In this document: piece after piece, positions 44,986 through 53,180 of the stretch
Layout: each line of letters begins with the position of its first letter
How positions within the stretch are numbered: the first letter of the stretch is position 1
Assembly: GCA_034933685.1 (NCBI GenBank)
Contig: JAYFNB010000045.1
Coordinates: forward strand, 1-64,000
From: UBA8514 sp034933685
GTDB lineage: Bacteria; Bacillota; Clostridia; Lachnospirales; Anaerotignaceae
Direction of reading: 5' to 3'
Length of the DNA stretch: 64,000 nt
Made by a program: the position numbers and the translations under genes
The notes under the pieces: model-generated
Told to the model about the DNA's origin: nothing
The model's input: only the letters and a program-made list of their open reading frames with translations
The model's database searches: none

Positions 44986-45014
44986 TTGCTTTCAAACGCT
45001 AAATGTGTTATAAT
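44986..45014 (+). promoter_or_regulatory. carD promoter 2
   Basis: TTGCTT at 44986-44991, a 17-bp spacer and a perfect TATAAT at 45009-45014. It lies 37 bp downstream of promoter 1. Confidence 0.5.
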
Positions 45015-45060
45015 AGTAAAATATAAGTTTAGTTACCTATTAGATTAAGAGGGTGTTTTT

Positions 45061-45540
45061 GTGTTTGAAATAGGAGATAAAATAGTATACCCAATGTATG
45101 GGGCAGGCGTTATAGACGATATAGAGGTTTCTGACAAAGAGGGAACTGAGGAAAATCATTATATTATTAGAATACCAAACGGGAATTTAAAAATTAAGGT
45201 TGCTGCAAAAAAGACGGAACAGATTGGCATTCGTCTGGTATCTAATTTGGATCAACTTAATGACGCCATTGAACAGGTGGCAAATACACCAGTTGTAATT
45301 CAAAGTAATTGGAATGTTAGATACAAGGAAAATTTAGAAAAGATAAGAAGCGGAAGACTTCCAGATGTGGTTGAAGTTGCAAGGAACCTCATGCTGCGTG
45401 AAAAAGAAAGATGTCTTTCTGGTGCGGAAAAAAAGATGCTAAATAATGCGAAGCAGATAATTATTAGTGAAATTGCATACGCAAAGGAAATAGAACAAAA
45501 TGTAGCAGAAGATTATCTTGCAAAAAGGCTATTAAGTTGA
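45061..45540 (+). CDS. CarD-family RNA polymerase-binding regulator
   Basis: A 159-aa CarD/CdnL-type protein. The N-terminal Tudor-like RNA-polymerase-interacting domain (FEIGDKIVYPMYGAGVIDDIE) is followed by a helical DNA-contacting C-terminal part (about 65-159, LRSGRLPDVVEVARNL-like region). It stabilises open promoter complexes in other bacteria. The start is GTG 45061, after AAGAGGGTG. It sits before the YacL-like and ispD genes, a common order in Clostridia. Confidence 0.92.
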   Translation: MFEIGDKIVYPMYGAGVIDDIEVSDKEGTEENHYIIRIPNGNLKIKVAAKKTEQIGIRLVSNLDQLNDAIEQVANTPVVIQSNWNVRYKENLEKIRSGRLPDVVEVARNLMLREKERCLSGAEKKMLNNAKQIIISEIAYAKEIEQNVAEDYLAKRLLS

Positions 45541-45620
45541 TAAACTATGAAGTGGTGAAAATATATTTCTATTAAGCAATTGCTAATCAAAAAATACAAA
45601 CAACAGAAGGGGGGAGTGGC

Positions 45621-46682
45621 ATGCTTAAAAGGGGTATTGAATTTTTAATCAGCACTGTATTTACTGCAATTGCCTGCATATTGCTTAGAATAGCTTATAA
45701 GGCAAATGAAGCAAAGATAGGTGAACTTGTGCCTGAAGTTTTTATTTATATAATAGGTGTTATTATTGGGATTGTTTTCTTTTTTGTTTTTGCCCCTATA
45801 ATAAGCAGTGCTATACTAAACAAAATGGATTCCGTTGAGACAAAGCTTGTGAAGATGAGTCTTAAGGAACTTTTGGCAAGTGTGTTTGGTATTTTTATTG
45901 GGCTTACAATTGCTAACCTTATAGGTCTTGCTATAAGTGGCTATGGCGGAATAATTGGCCCGACAATTACGGTTTTGCTTAACATTATTTTTGGAATTAT
46001 CGGATTTAGAGTTGCAAGTAGAAAGAAAGATGAAATTGATGGATTTGGCGGATTAATTGAAGGCGTTAAAAGCAAAGGCAACATCAGCGGCAAGCAGAAG
46101 ATACTTGATACAAGTGTTATTATTGACGGACGCATTCTGGATTTGCTTAAAACTGGATTTATAGAAGGAAAAATTATTATACCTAATTTTGTGCTTGAAG
46201 AGCTTAGGCACATTGCGGACTCATCAGATTCTCTTAAAAGGAACAGAGGGCGAAGAGGCCTTGACATATTAAATGAGATACAAAAGCAGACGGCTGTACA
46301 TGTTGAAATAGTGGATTTCTCCACAAAAGAACAGCTTGAGGTTGACAGTAAATTACTTAAAATGGCAGAAAAAATAGATGCATTTGTTGTTACAAATGAT
46401 TTTAACCTTAATAAAGTTGCAGAGTTTCAAGGTGTTAAGGTGCTGAATATAAACGAACTTAGCAATGCTATTAAGCCAGTGGTATTGCCAGGTGAGGATA
46501 TGCAGGTTACAGTTATTAAGGCTGGCAAAGAATATGGGCAAGGTGTTGCTTACCTTAATGACGGAACAATGATTGTTGTTGAAGGCGGAAGTAAGTTTAC
46601 TGGAGAAACTATCAATGTTATTGTTACAAGTGTTTTGCAGACAGCCGCAGGACGTATGATTTTTACAAAGAAAAAAGATTGA
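45621..46682 (+). CDS. PIN/TRAM-domain membrane protein (YacL-like)
   Basis: A 353-aa protein with four N-terminal membrane helices (to about residue 130), a PIN nuclease-like domain (about 155-265, starting LDTSVIIDGRILDLL) with conserved acidic residues, and a C-terminal TRAM domain (about 290-350). The PIN domain may cut RNA and the TRAM domain bind it; no activity is proven for YacL. ATG 45621 follows GGGGGGAG. Confidence 0.93.
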   Translation: MLKRGIEFLISTVFTAIACILLRIAYKANEAKIGELVPEVFIYIIGVIIGIVFFFVFAPIISSAILNKMDSVETKLVKMSLKELLASVFGIFIGLTIANLIGLAISGYGGIIGPTITVLLNIIFGIIGFRVASRKKDEIDGFGGLIEGVKSKGNISGKQKILDTSVIIDGRILDLLKTGFIEGKIIIPNFVLEELRHIADSSDSLKRNRGRRGLDILNEIQKQTAVHVEIVDFSTKEQLEVDSKLLKMAEKIDAFVVTNDFNLNKVAEFQGVKVLNINELSNAIKPVVLPGEDMQVTVIKAGKEYGQGVAYLNDGTMIVVEGGSKFTGETINVIVTSVLQTAAGRMIFTKKKD

Positions 46683-46741
46683 TTATGAAGTCGACTTAAA
46701 TTTTAGGTCGGCTTCTTTCAAATAATAAAGGATGATTTTTT

Positions 46742-47446
46742 ATGCGGGTAAAATGCGGAGCAATAATTGTGGCAGCCGGCAGTGGCAGGCGAATGGGTGG
46801 CAGCATAAGCAAACAGTTTTTAAACCTTGGCAAAAAGCCAATCATAGTGCATACAGTTGAAAAATTTGAGGAAATTAAAGAAATAAATGAAATTATCGTT
46901 GTTACTTCCATGCCTTACATTCAGTATGTTCAGGATTTAAAAAGGGAATTTAGCTGGAAAAAGGTAAAGATTGTTGAGGGCGGAAAAGAGCGGTATAATT
47001 CAGTTTTAAATGGACTTAATGCACTAGGCGAGGACATTCAGACAGTGCTGATACATGATGGCGTTAGGCCATTTGTTACAGAAAAGAACATATTAGATGT
47101 AATTGAAAAAACTCAGCAGGCAGGTGCTTGTATATTGGCTGTGCCTGTTAAAGACACAATTAAAGCGGTTGATGGAAATGGCATGGTAACAGGTACGCCT
47201 GACAGGAATACGTTGTGGTCGGTGCAGACCCCGCAAGGATTTAACTTGGATTTACTTAAAAAGGCATACCAAAGCACAGATAATTTTGAAGCGATTACTG
47301 ATGATGCTATGGTGATGGAAAAGGCGGGTTACACCGTAACCGTAGTAAAAGGCAGTTACGAAAATATTAAAATTACAACTCCAGAAGATTTGGCAATTGG
47401 TATGGCTATGGAAACGCAGAGAGGGAAAGAATATGAAAACACTTGA
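46742..47446 (+). CDS. ispD: 2-C-methyl-D-erythritol 4-phosphate cytidylyltransferase
   Basis: A 234-aa enzyme of the non-mevalonate isoprenoid route that makes CDP-ME from MEP and CTP. It has IIVAAGSGRRMGG, HDGVRPFV and the GTPDRNTLWSVQTPQ segment. A weak hairpin (46686-46717) and AAAGGATG precede ATG 46742. IspF is not fused to it and is not found downstream. Its end overlaps rnhA by 14 nt. Confidence 0.95.
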   Translation: MRVKCGAIIVAAGSGRRMGGSISKQFLNLGKKPIIVHTVEKFEEIKEINEIIVVTSMPYIQYVQDLKREFSWKKVKIVEGGKERYNSVLNGLNALGEDIQTVLIHDGVRPFVTEKNILDVIEKTQQAGACILAVPVKDTIKAVDGNGMVTGTPDRNTLWSVQTPQGFNLDLLKKAYQSTDNFEAITDDAMVMEKAGYTVTVVKGSYENIKITTPEDLAIGMAMETQRGKEYENT

Positions 47447-47897
47447 GATATATACGGATGGTGCTTGTTCAGGCAACCCAGGACAAGGCGGTTATGGAGC
47501 AGTACTTTTGTATAACGGCACAAGAAAAGAACTGTCTGAGGGCTTTGAGCTTACTACAAACAACCGAATGGAGGCGCTGGCAGTTATAAGGGCGTTAGAG
47601 GCTCTGAAAGAGCCATGTATGGTTAACTTGTACAGTGACTCTAAATATGTTGTGGATGCAATTGAAAAAGGCTGGGTGAAAAAGTGGAAAGCCAATGGTT
47701 GGAAGCGCAACAATAAAGAAATGGCATCAAACACTGACCTTTGGGAAAATATGCTTTCTTTGCTTGAAAAGCATAAGGTGAAATTTATATGGGTTAAAGG
47801 TCATGCAGATAACGTTGAAAACGAAAGATGTGATGAATTGGCAAGAATGGCAATATCAAGTGGAAATTTGAAGAAAGATTGGGGATATTGCCGATAA
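47433..47897 (+). CDS. rnhA: Ribonuclease HI
   Basis: A 154-aa RNase HI that removes RNA from RNA-DNA hybrids. The D-E-D-D catalytic set is present: D8 (YTDGACSGNPG), Glu in NNRMEALAVI, Asp in YSDSKYVV, and Asp in the C-terminal ENERCDELA. ATG 47433 follows AGAGGGAAAG; a longer start runs into ispD. Normal length. Confidence 0.95.
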   Translation: MKTLEIYTDGACSGNPGQGGYGAVLLYNGTRKELSEGFELTTNNRMEALAVIRALEALKEPCMVNLYSDSKYVVDAIEKGWVKKWKANGWKRNNKEMASNTDLWENMLSLLEKHKVKFIWVKGHADNVENERCDELARMAISSGNLKKDWGYCR

Positions 47898-47934
47898 ATT
47901 CATGGAAATAGAAGCCAATAATAAAAATAATAGA

Positions 47935-47963
47935 TTGACACGAATGTCTATCTGTGATATTAT
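47935..47963 (+). promoter_or_regulatory. Promoter of the cold-shock gene, with long 5' leader
   Basis: TTGACA at 47935-47940, a 17-bp spacer and TATTAT at 47958-47963. The transcript would carry about 78 untranslated bases before the cold-shock gene, including a run of nine T just before the AGGAGG. Confidence 0.7.
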
Positions 47964-48047
47964 TCTATATGTCGCATGAGAGTGTTTGAGACACACAAGT
48001 GTAACAACAACACATTTCAATTTTTTTTTATGCTAGGAGGATTTTCA

Positions 48048-48248
48048 ATGAAAAAAGGTACAGTAAAATGGTTTAACGCAGAAAAAGGTTTCGGATTTAT
48101 TTCCGTAGATGGCGAAGATGATGTATTCGTACATTTCTCAGCTATTCAGTCAGAAGGCTACAAGACTCTTGAAGAAGGTCAGGAAGTAGAATTCGAAGTT
48201 GTTCAAGGCGCTAAAGGACCACAGGCTGCTAACGTAACACGTGCTTAA
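48048..48248 (+). CDS. Cold-shock protein (CspA/CspB family)
   Basis: A 66-aa single cold-shock domain that binds single-stranded RNA and DNA. RNP1 (KGFGFI) and RNP2 (VFVHFSAI) are intact. ATG 48048 follows CTAGGAGG, and a longer frame would put the family's usual MKKGTVKWFN start 24 residues in. The long leader suggests post-transcriptional control, as in other csp genes. Confidence 0.96.
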   Translation: MKKGTVKWFNAEKGFGFISVDGEDDVFVHFSAIQSEGYKTLEEGQEVEFEVVQGAKGPQAANVTRA

Positions 48249-48358
48249 TCATTTTACAATATAGTCAACTGTACATTTTTTAATTGCATTTGATATATAA
48301 TAAACGATTTGAGCAACACAGCTCTTTCTAATACTTTCTAAATATTGGAAGCGCAACG

Positions 48359-48388
48359 GCGTGATGACTAATGTCATCACGCTTTTTA
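48359..48388 (+). terminator. Terminator of the cold-shock gene
   Basis: Stem GCGTGATGAC with GTCATCACGC, 4-nt loop, then TTTTT. Confidence 0.92.
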
Positions 48389-48497
48389 TATGTTTTTAAC
48401 TAAAATATTTTGTAGAGTGAGCTGTGAAATTTAGGCAATTTGTTGATGTTTTTCGCCATTGTACAACATTCTTTTACATTAAAAACAAATAAAAAAA

Positions 48498-48526
48498 TTG
48501 CGCATGGGTAATTACTGTGTTAAAAT
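48498..48526 (+). promoter_or_regulatory. Possible promoter of typA
   Basis: TTGCGC at 48498-48503, a 17-bp spacer and TAAAAT at 48521-48526. The -35 is weak. The rest of the gap 48389-48583 is AT-rich with nothing else I can support. Confidence 0.4.
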
Positions 48527-48583
48527 ACATAAGTTAGGGAATTATGTAGTTGTATAAAGTTAGAAGAATAAGGGAGTAATGAA

Positions 48584-50425
48584 ATGAGAATTAAGAATGA
48601 AAATATCCGTAATGTTGCCATAATTGCACACGTTGACCATGGTAAAACAACCTTGGTGGATGAACTTTTGAAACAGAGTGGTACCTTCCGCTCAAATCAA
48701 GTGGTACAAGAAAGAGTTATGGACTCTGGCGACATTGAAAGAGAACGTGGAATTACAATTTTATCAAAAAATACATCTGTGCACTATGGTGATATAAAAA
48801 TTAATATTATTGATACACCTGGACATGCTGACTTCGGCGGCGAGGTTGAGCGTGTACTTAAAATGGTAAACGGTGTTGTGCTTGTTGTAGATGCATTTGA
48901 AGGCCCAATGCCACAGACCAAGTTTGTTCTTAGAAAAGCACTTGAGCTTGAACTTCCTGTTGTTGTTTGTGTAAACAAAGTGGACAGACCTGAAGCACGT
49001 TGTACAGCCGTTGTGGATGAAGTTCTTGAACTTTTTATGGAGCTTGATGCAAATGACGACCAACTTGATTCTACATTTGTATTTGCATCTGCAAGACAGG
49101 GCACAGCTTCCCTTAATCCAGAAATGCAGGAAGAAAACATGAAGTGTATGTTTGAAGCAATTATTGAACATATTCCAGCACCAGAGGGAGACCCAGAAGC
49201 GCCTCTTCAAACACTTATTACTACTATAGATTACAGTGAATATGTTGGTCGTATTGGTATAGGTAAAATTGAGAATGGTACAATAAAGGTAAATGATGAC
49301 TGTATTCTTGTTAATGCACACAATCCAGAGTTTAGTGAAAGAGTAAAAATAAGTAAGCTTTATGAATATGAAGGGTTGCAGAGGGTTGAAATTAAAGAGG
49401 CATCAATTGGTTCTATTGTAGCAATATCGGGTATTGCAGGAATTCGTATTGGTGACACTATTTGTTCACCACAGAACCCAGAGGCACTTCCTTTTGTTAA
49501 AATTTCAGAGCCTACTTTGTCTATGTTTTTCTCTGTAAATGACAGCCCATTTGCAGGTACTGAAGGTAAATTCGTTACATCAAGACATTTAAGAGAACGT
49601 CTTTACAAAGAACTTAACACAGACGTAAGCTTACGTGTTGAAGATACAGATACACCAGAAACTTTTAAGGTATCAGGCCGTGGAGAGCTCCATCTTTCAA
49701 TTCTTATTGAAACAATGAGAAGAGAGGGTTATGAATTCCAGGTTGCGAAACCAGAGGTTTTATATAAGGATATTGACGGACAGAAATATGAGCCAATGGA
49801 AATTGTAACCGTTGACGTGCCAGAAGAATTTGTAGGCAGTGTTATTGAAAAGCTTGGCAGCCGTAAGGGTGAAATGACAGATATGCATCCATCAAACGGT
49901 GGTTATACACGTCTTCAGTTTTCTATCCCTGCAAGAGGTCTTATTGGCTACAGAAATGAAATGCTTACAGACACAAAGGGTAATGGTATTCTTAATTCAC
50001 TTTTTGACGGTTATGAACCATACAGAGGAGAGATCCCTAAGCGTGCACAGGGTTCACTTATTGCTTTTGAAAGCGGTGACGCTGTAGCTTACGGTTTGTT
50101 TAATGCACAGGAACGTGGCGATTTATTCATTCCTGCTGGTGTAAAGGTTTATGCAGGTATGGTTGTTGGCCGTAATTCAAGGAATGATGATATGGAAGTT
50201 AATGTTTGTAAAAAGAAACAGCTTTCCAACATGCGTTCTTCAGGTGCGGACGACTCACTTAAACTTACAACGCCTATCAACATGAGCCTTGAGCAGTGCC
50301 TTGAGTTTATTGCTGATGATGAGCTTGTTGAGGTAACACCTGTAAGCCTTAGAATGAGAAAGAGAATTTTGGACTCACAAGGAAGAAAGAAAGCTAGAAA
50401 CCGTGTTCAAAGTGAACAGCAGTAA
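48584..50425 (+). CDS. typA: Ribosome-associated GTPase TypA/BipA
   Basis: A 613-aa translational GTPase. G1 is AHVDHGKTTL, G2 lies in ERGITI, G3 is DTPGHADF, and NKVDRPEA is G4. EF-G-like domains III and V and the TypA-specific C-terminal domain (MSLEQCLEFIADDELVEVTP) complete it. It acts in ribosome assembly and stress. AGGGAG precedes ATG 48584. Confidence 0.97.
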   Translation: MRIKNENIRNVAIIAHVDHGKTTLVDELLKQSGTFRSNQVVQERVMDSGDIERERGITILSKNTSVHYGDIKINIIDTPGHADFGGEVERVLKMVNGVVLVVDAFEGPMPQTKFVLRKALELELPVVVCVNKVDRPEARCTAVVDEVLELFMELDANDDQLDSTFVFASARQGTASLNPEMQEENMKCMFEAIIEHIPAPEGDPEAPLQTLITTIDYSEYVGRIGIGKIENGTIKVNDDCILVNAHNPEFSERVKISKLYEYEGLQRVEIKEASIGSIVAISGIAGIRIGDTICSPQNPEALPFVKISEPTLSMFFSVNDSPFAGTEGKFVTSRHLRERLYKELNTDVSLRVEDTDTPETFKVSGRGELHLSILIETMRREGYEFQVAKPEVLYKDIDGQKYEPMEIVTVDVPEEFVGSVIEKLGSRKGEMTDMHPSNGGYTRLQFSIPARGLIGYRNEMLTDTKGNGILNSLFDGYEPYRGEIPKRAQGSLIAFESGDAVAYGLFNAQERGDLFIPAGVKVYAGMVVGRNSRNDDMEVNVCKKKQLSNMRSSGADDSLKLTTPINMSLEQCLEFIADDELVEVTPVSLRMRKRILDSQGRKKARNRVQSEQQ

Positions 50426-50441
50426 TTCGTTGTAAATGTTT

Positions 50442-50530
50442 AATGGGGTGATTTAGGTAGTGCTTGGGCAAAGGCTAAGTTTTAGCTTTTACTTAACAAC
50501 ATGCCATTTTAATCACCCCATTTGTTTAAT
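50442..50530 (+). terminator. Long nested hairpin after typA
   Basis: AATGGGGTGATT (50442-50453) and its exact complement (50511-50522) close an 57-nt interior. That interior itself forms a 9-bp hairpin (AAAGGCTAA/TTAGCTTTT, 50470-50490). T-rich sequence follows. It may be a terminator or a small structured RNA. Confidence 0.55.
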
Positions 50531-50548
50531 TTTTTGAGGTGCAGCAAT

Positions 50549-52162
50549 ATGTCGAAAAAAAGAAAAAGCAGCTCATTTCTTAAACAGGCGGCAATTTTGG
50601 CCTCGGCAGGAATGATAGTTAGATTTATAGGCTTCTTATACAGACTGCCAATGTCAGCGCTTATTGGGAATGAAGGCAATGCTATTTATGGTGCAGGCTA
50701 TCAGGTTTATAACCTTTTGCTTATACTGTCTTCGGCAGGTCTGCCAGCCGCTATTGGCAAAATGGTCTCGGAAAGACTTGCCAAGAAGCAGTATAGAAAT
50801 GCACACAAGGTGTTTTTAGTATCGCTTGCTTGGTCTAGCGGTATCAGCTTTTTATTTATGATACTTTTGCTTGTGTTTGCCAATACCATTGCAGTTAAAG
50901 TTTGTAAAATTCCTGGAGCATACTATACATTGCTTACATTGGCACCAACAATATTTATTGTTGGAATTATGTCTGTTTTTCGTGGATATTTTCAAGGTAT
51001 GAACAATATGGTACCCACGGCTGTATCCCAAATTGTTGAACAATTGTTTAATGCAGTTTTCAGCGTATTTTTGGCTTGGATACTTGTTAAAAAAAGCATT
51101 GCACTGGGTGCGGCAGGAGGTACTGCGGGCACAGGAATAGGTGCACTCGCAGGGTTGTTGGTTGTAGTTGCAACGTACTTTTTAATGAAACCCAAAATAA
51201 AGAGAAAGCTTAATGCTCCAATCATTAACTACAAAGAAGAAAGTGCAAAGGAAATAGGAAAGATTTTGCTTTGCACCGCTGTACCTATTATTATTGGCAC
51301 TGCAATTTACTCCATAACAAACCTTGCTGATATGAGTATGGTTATGGACAGACTTCTTGTCTCAGGTGCATTTTCGGAAGAAGAGGCCACGGTTTTATAT
51401 GGACAGCTTCAAGGCAAATATGTTGTTCTTACAACACTTCCAGTTGCAATATCTACAGCTATGGCTACGGCTGCTGTGCCTAATATTGCTGCATCTATGG
51501 CACTTAAGGATAAAGCGGCAGTACAGAGAAAAATTAATATGGCTATAAAAATTGCAATGATTATATCTATTCCGGCAGCAGTGGGCATGGGCGTTTTGGC
51601 GCACCAGATTCTTCTAATGCTGTTTCCAACAATGCCAGATGGCGGAGATTTGTTAGCAATAGGCTCAATATCAATTATTTTTCTTGCGTTAAGCCAAATT
51701 GTTACAGGAACATTGCAAGGCATCGGCAAGGTTAAAACACCGGCAATAAATGCGGCATGTGGTGCGGTTGTTAAAATAATACTCAACTATGTCCTTATAG
51801 TTATTCCGGCAATAAATGTTAAAGGTGCTGTGATTTCTACCATTGTTTGCTATGCAGTGGCATCCACACTTAACCTTAGAGCACTTATAAAGGCAACAAA
51901 GTTTACACCAGACCTTAGTGGAGCTCTGCTTAAACCAACCATTGCAGCCATTGCTATGGGGCTTGCGTGCTATTTTTCATACAAAGGTGCTTTTGCCTTG
52001 AAGGCTGGCAACACAATATCTACATTGGTCGCAATTATTGTAAGCATTGGTGTTTATGGGTTTGTAATGCTTATTATAAAGGGTATTACAAAGGACGACC
52101 TTGGGGCAGTACCAGGCGGCAAAAAACTGATTGTTGTATTGGAAAAGCTTAAATTACTTTAG
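50549..52162 (+). CDS. Lipid flippase of the MurJ/SpoVB (MATE-like) family
   Basis: A 537-aa protein with about fourteen membrane helices, of the polysaccharide/lipid II flippase group that includes SpoVB and MurJ. It shows LASAGMIVRFIGFLYRLPMSALIG at the start and RGYFQGMNNM, the usual segment. In spore formers SpoVB paralogues act in cortex synthesis; which lipid-linked substrate this one moves is uncertain. ATG 50549 follows TGAGGTG. The exopolysaccharide genes at 17595-20764 lack a flippase, but no link is shown. Confidence 0.88.
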   Translation: MSKKRKSSSFLKQAAILASAGMIVRFIGFLYRLPMSALIGNEGNAIYGAGYQVYNLLLILSSAGLPAAIGKMVSERLAKKQYRNAHKVFLVSLAWSSGISFLFMILLLVFANTIAVKVCKIPGAYYTLLTLAPTIFIVGIMSVFRGYFQGMNNMVPTAVSQIVEQLFNAVFSVFLAWILVKKSIALGAAGGTAGTGIGALAGLLVVVATYFLMKPKIKRKLNAPIINYKEESAKEIGKILLCTAVPIIIGTAIYSITNLADMSMVMDRLLVSGAFSEEEATVLYGQLQGKYVVLTTLPVAISTAMATAAVPNIAASMALKDKAAVQRKINMAIKIAMIISIPAAVGMGVLAHQILLMLFPTMPDGGDLLAIGSISIIFLALSQIVTGTLQGIGKVKTPAINAACGAVVKIILNYVLIVIPAINVKGAVISTIVCYAVASTLNLRALIKATKFTPDLSGALLKPTIAAIAMGLACYFSYKGAFALKAGNTISTLVAIIVSIGVYGFVMLIIKGITKDDLGAVPGGKKLIVVLEKLKLL

Positions 52163-52251
52163 AAGAGTTAATTGTAAAACAGAAAAAATATTGGGAAAAG
52201 GACAATGCCATTGTGTGAAATATAGGGTATTGTCTTTTTTTTGTATAAAAA

Positions 52252-52881
52252 ATGGAAAAGCTGTTAATGCTATATAAAAAAGGAAAGGCGTGGTTGGTTG
52301 TGAAGTACAAAAAAGCGCTGGGGTTTGTGGCATTGGCAATTTTTTGTGTGTTTGTAGGTGCAGGAATGGGCTATGTTTATACCACGGCTAAGTATGGCAA
52401 GGATACGGCGCAGGCTGATGAACAACAAAAAACAGCAGAGATAAAAGAATACGAATATACTCCTACATCTGTGGCAGAAGAAAAGATAACACCATCAACT
52501 AAAATGGTGTATCAATATTACTATACTGAAGATGGTGTAACAGAGGTTCAGGAGGATATACCACCATATTTTATGTTGGATCTTACATTGAGTGATATAT
52601 CTAAATATTATACTACGTGGGATATTGTATCCTTTTCGCCTAAAGAGGTTGTAATGCGCAAAACAATTGTAGGGCAAAGCCAGCAGAGGTATGTTGTGGG
52701 GCAAAAAGATGGATATGTTGCAGTGTATTACGAAGAAGAGAAAGAAGGCATAAGCCTAAAAGAAATTACAGGCATACCTGTAGATGGACTAAGTGAGGAT
52801 GAAAAACTTCGTTTAAACCAAGGAATTAAAGTGATGGGCAATGAGGCATTGGCGCGGACGTTAGAAAATTACAGCAGCTGA
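52252..52881 (+). CDS. BofC-like sporulation membrane protein
   Basis: A 209-aa protein with one N-terminal membrane helix (about residues 20-43). Its C-terminal region (QRYVVGQKDGYVAVYYE, then GIPVDGLSEDEKLRLNQGI) matches the BofC C-terminal domain. BofC restrains SpoIVB signalling in Bacillus sporulation. The start is uncertain: ATG 52252 has no clear RBS, while AAAGGAAAGG lies just before in-frame TTG 52294 and GTG 52300. The longest form is given. Confidence 0.72.
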   Translation: MEKLLMLYKKGKAWLVVKYKKALGFVALAIFCVFVGAGMGYVYTTAKYGKDTAQADEQQKTAEIKEYEYTPTSVAEEKITPSTKMVYQYYYTEDGVTEVQEDIPPYFMLDLTLSDISKYYTTWDIVSFSPKEVVMRKTIVGQSQQRYVVGQKDGYVAVYYEEEKEGISLKEITGIPVDGLSEDEKLRLNQGIKVMGNEALARTLENYSS

Positions 52882-52913
52882 AAAAATGTTTGTTAAAAAA
52901 ATTTCAAATTCTA

Positions 52914-52942
52914 TAGACAGATTTTTAACGGTGTGATATAAT
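52914..52942 (+). promoter_or_regulatory. Strong orphan promoter upstream of a candidate small RNA
   Basis: TAGACA at 52914-52919, a 17-bp spacer and a perfect TATAAT at 52937-52942. No open reading frame with an RBS follows; a terminator comes about 105 nt downstream of the predicted start. Confidence 0.65.
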
Positions 52943-52948
52943 CAATTA

Positions 52949-53053
52949 AGTGGAAATTCCCCAATATTTTCACGATGTAGCTTGGCTGCATCCCCAATAA
53001 GAAATACCTTCTCTTTGTGAGAAAAGACAGTCTTTCGGCGGACTGTCTTTTTT
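52949..53053 (+). ncRNA. Candidate small regulatory RNA with two TCCCCAATA motifs
   Basis: About 105 nt between a near-consensus promoter and an intrinsic terminator. It contains hairpin A (GATGTAGC/GCTGCATC, 52974-52992), a small TTCTC/GAGAA hairpin (about 53009-53023), and the terminator hairpin (53022-53051). The nine-base string TCCCCAATA occurs twice (52958-52966 and 52991-52999), one on each side of hairpin A. C-rich unpaired stretches of this kind pair with Shine-Dalgarno sequences in known Firmicutes sRNAs. It does not match SRP RNA, 6S, tmRNA or RNase P as I know them. Confidence 0.55.
53022..53053 (+). terminator. Intrinsic terminator of the candidate small RNA
   Basis: AAAAGACAGTC pairs with GACTGTCTTTT across an 8-nt loop, followed by six T. 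Confidence 0.9.
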
Positions 53054-53107
53054 CGTTGTATAAAAAACACGGAAAATAGGTATATTGGAAATATGTGTGA
53101 ATTTCCA

Positions 53108-53137
53108 TTGACACGTAGCTAAACGTGATAATATACT
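53108..53137 (+). promoter_or_regulatory. Promoter of the GH13 glucosidase gene
   Basis: TTGACA at 53108-53113, an 18-bp spacer and TATACT at 53132-53137, about 44 bp before the start. It is separate from the small-RNA promoter. Confidence 0.6.
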
Positions 53138-53180
53138 TGATTTAGAAATGAAATAATATTTCGGAAAGTGGTAGAGAATT

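Noticed and set aside
46686..46717. Terminator before ispD
   Set aside because: The hairpin has a G-U, a mismatch and only a short T stretch, so it was not listed as a confident terminator.
48764..49321. 185-codon open frame on the minus strand
   Set aside because: Antisense to typA, Cys/Asn/Lys-rich, without an RBS; a shadow of the coding strand.
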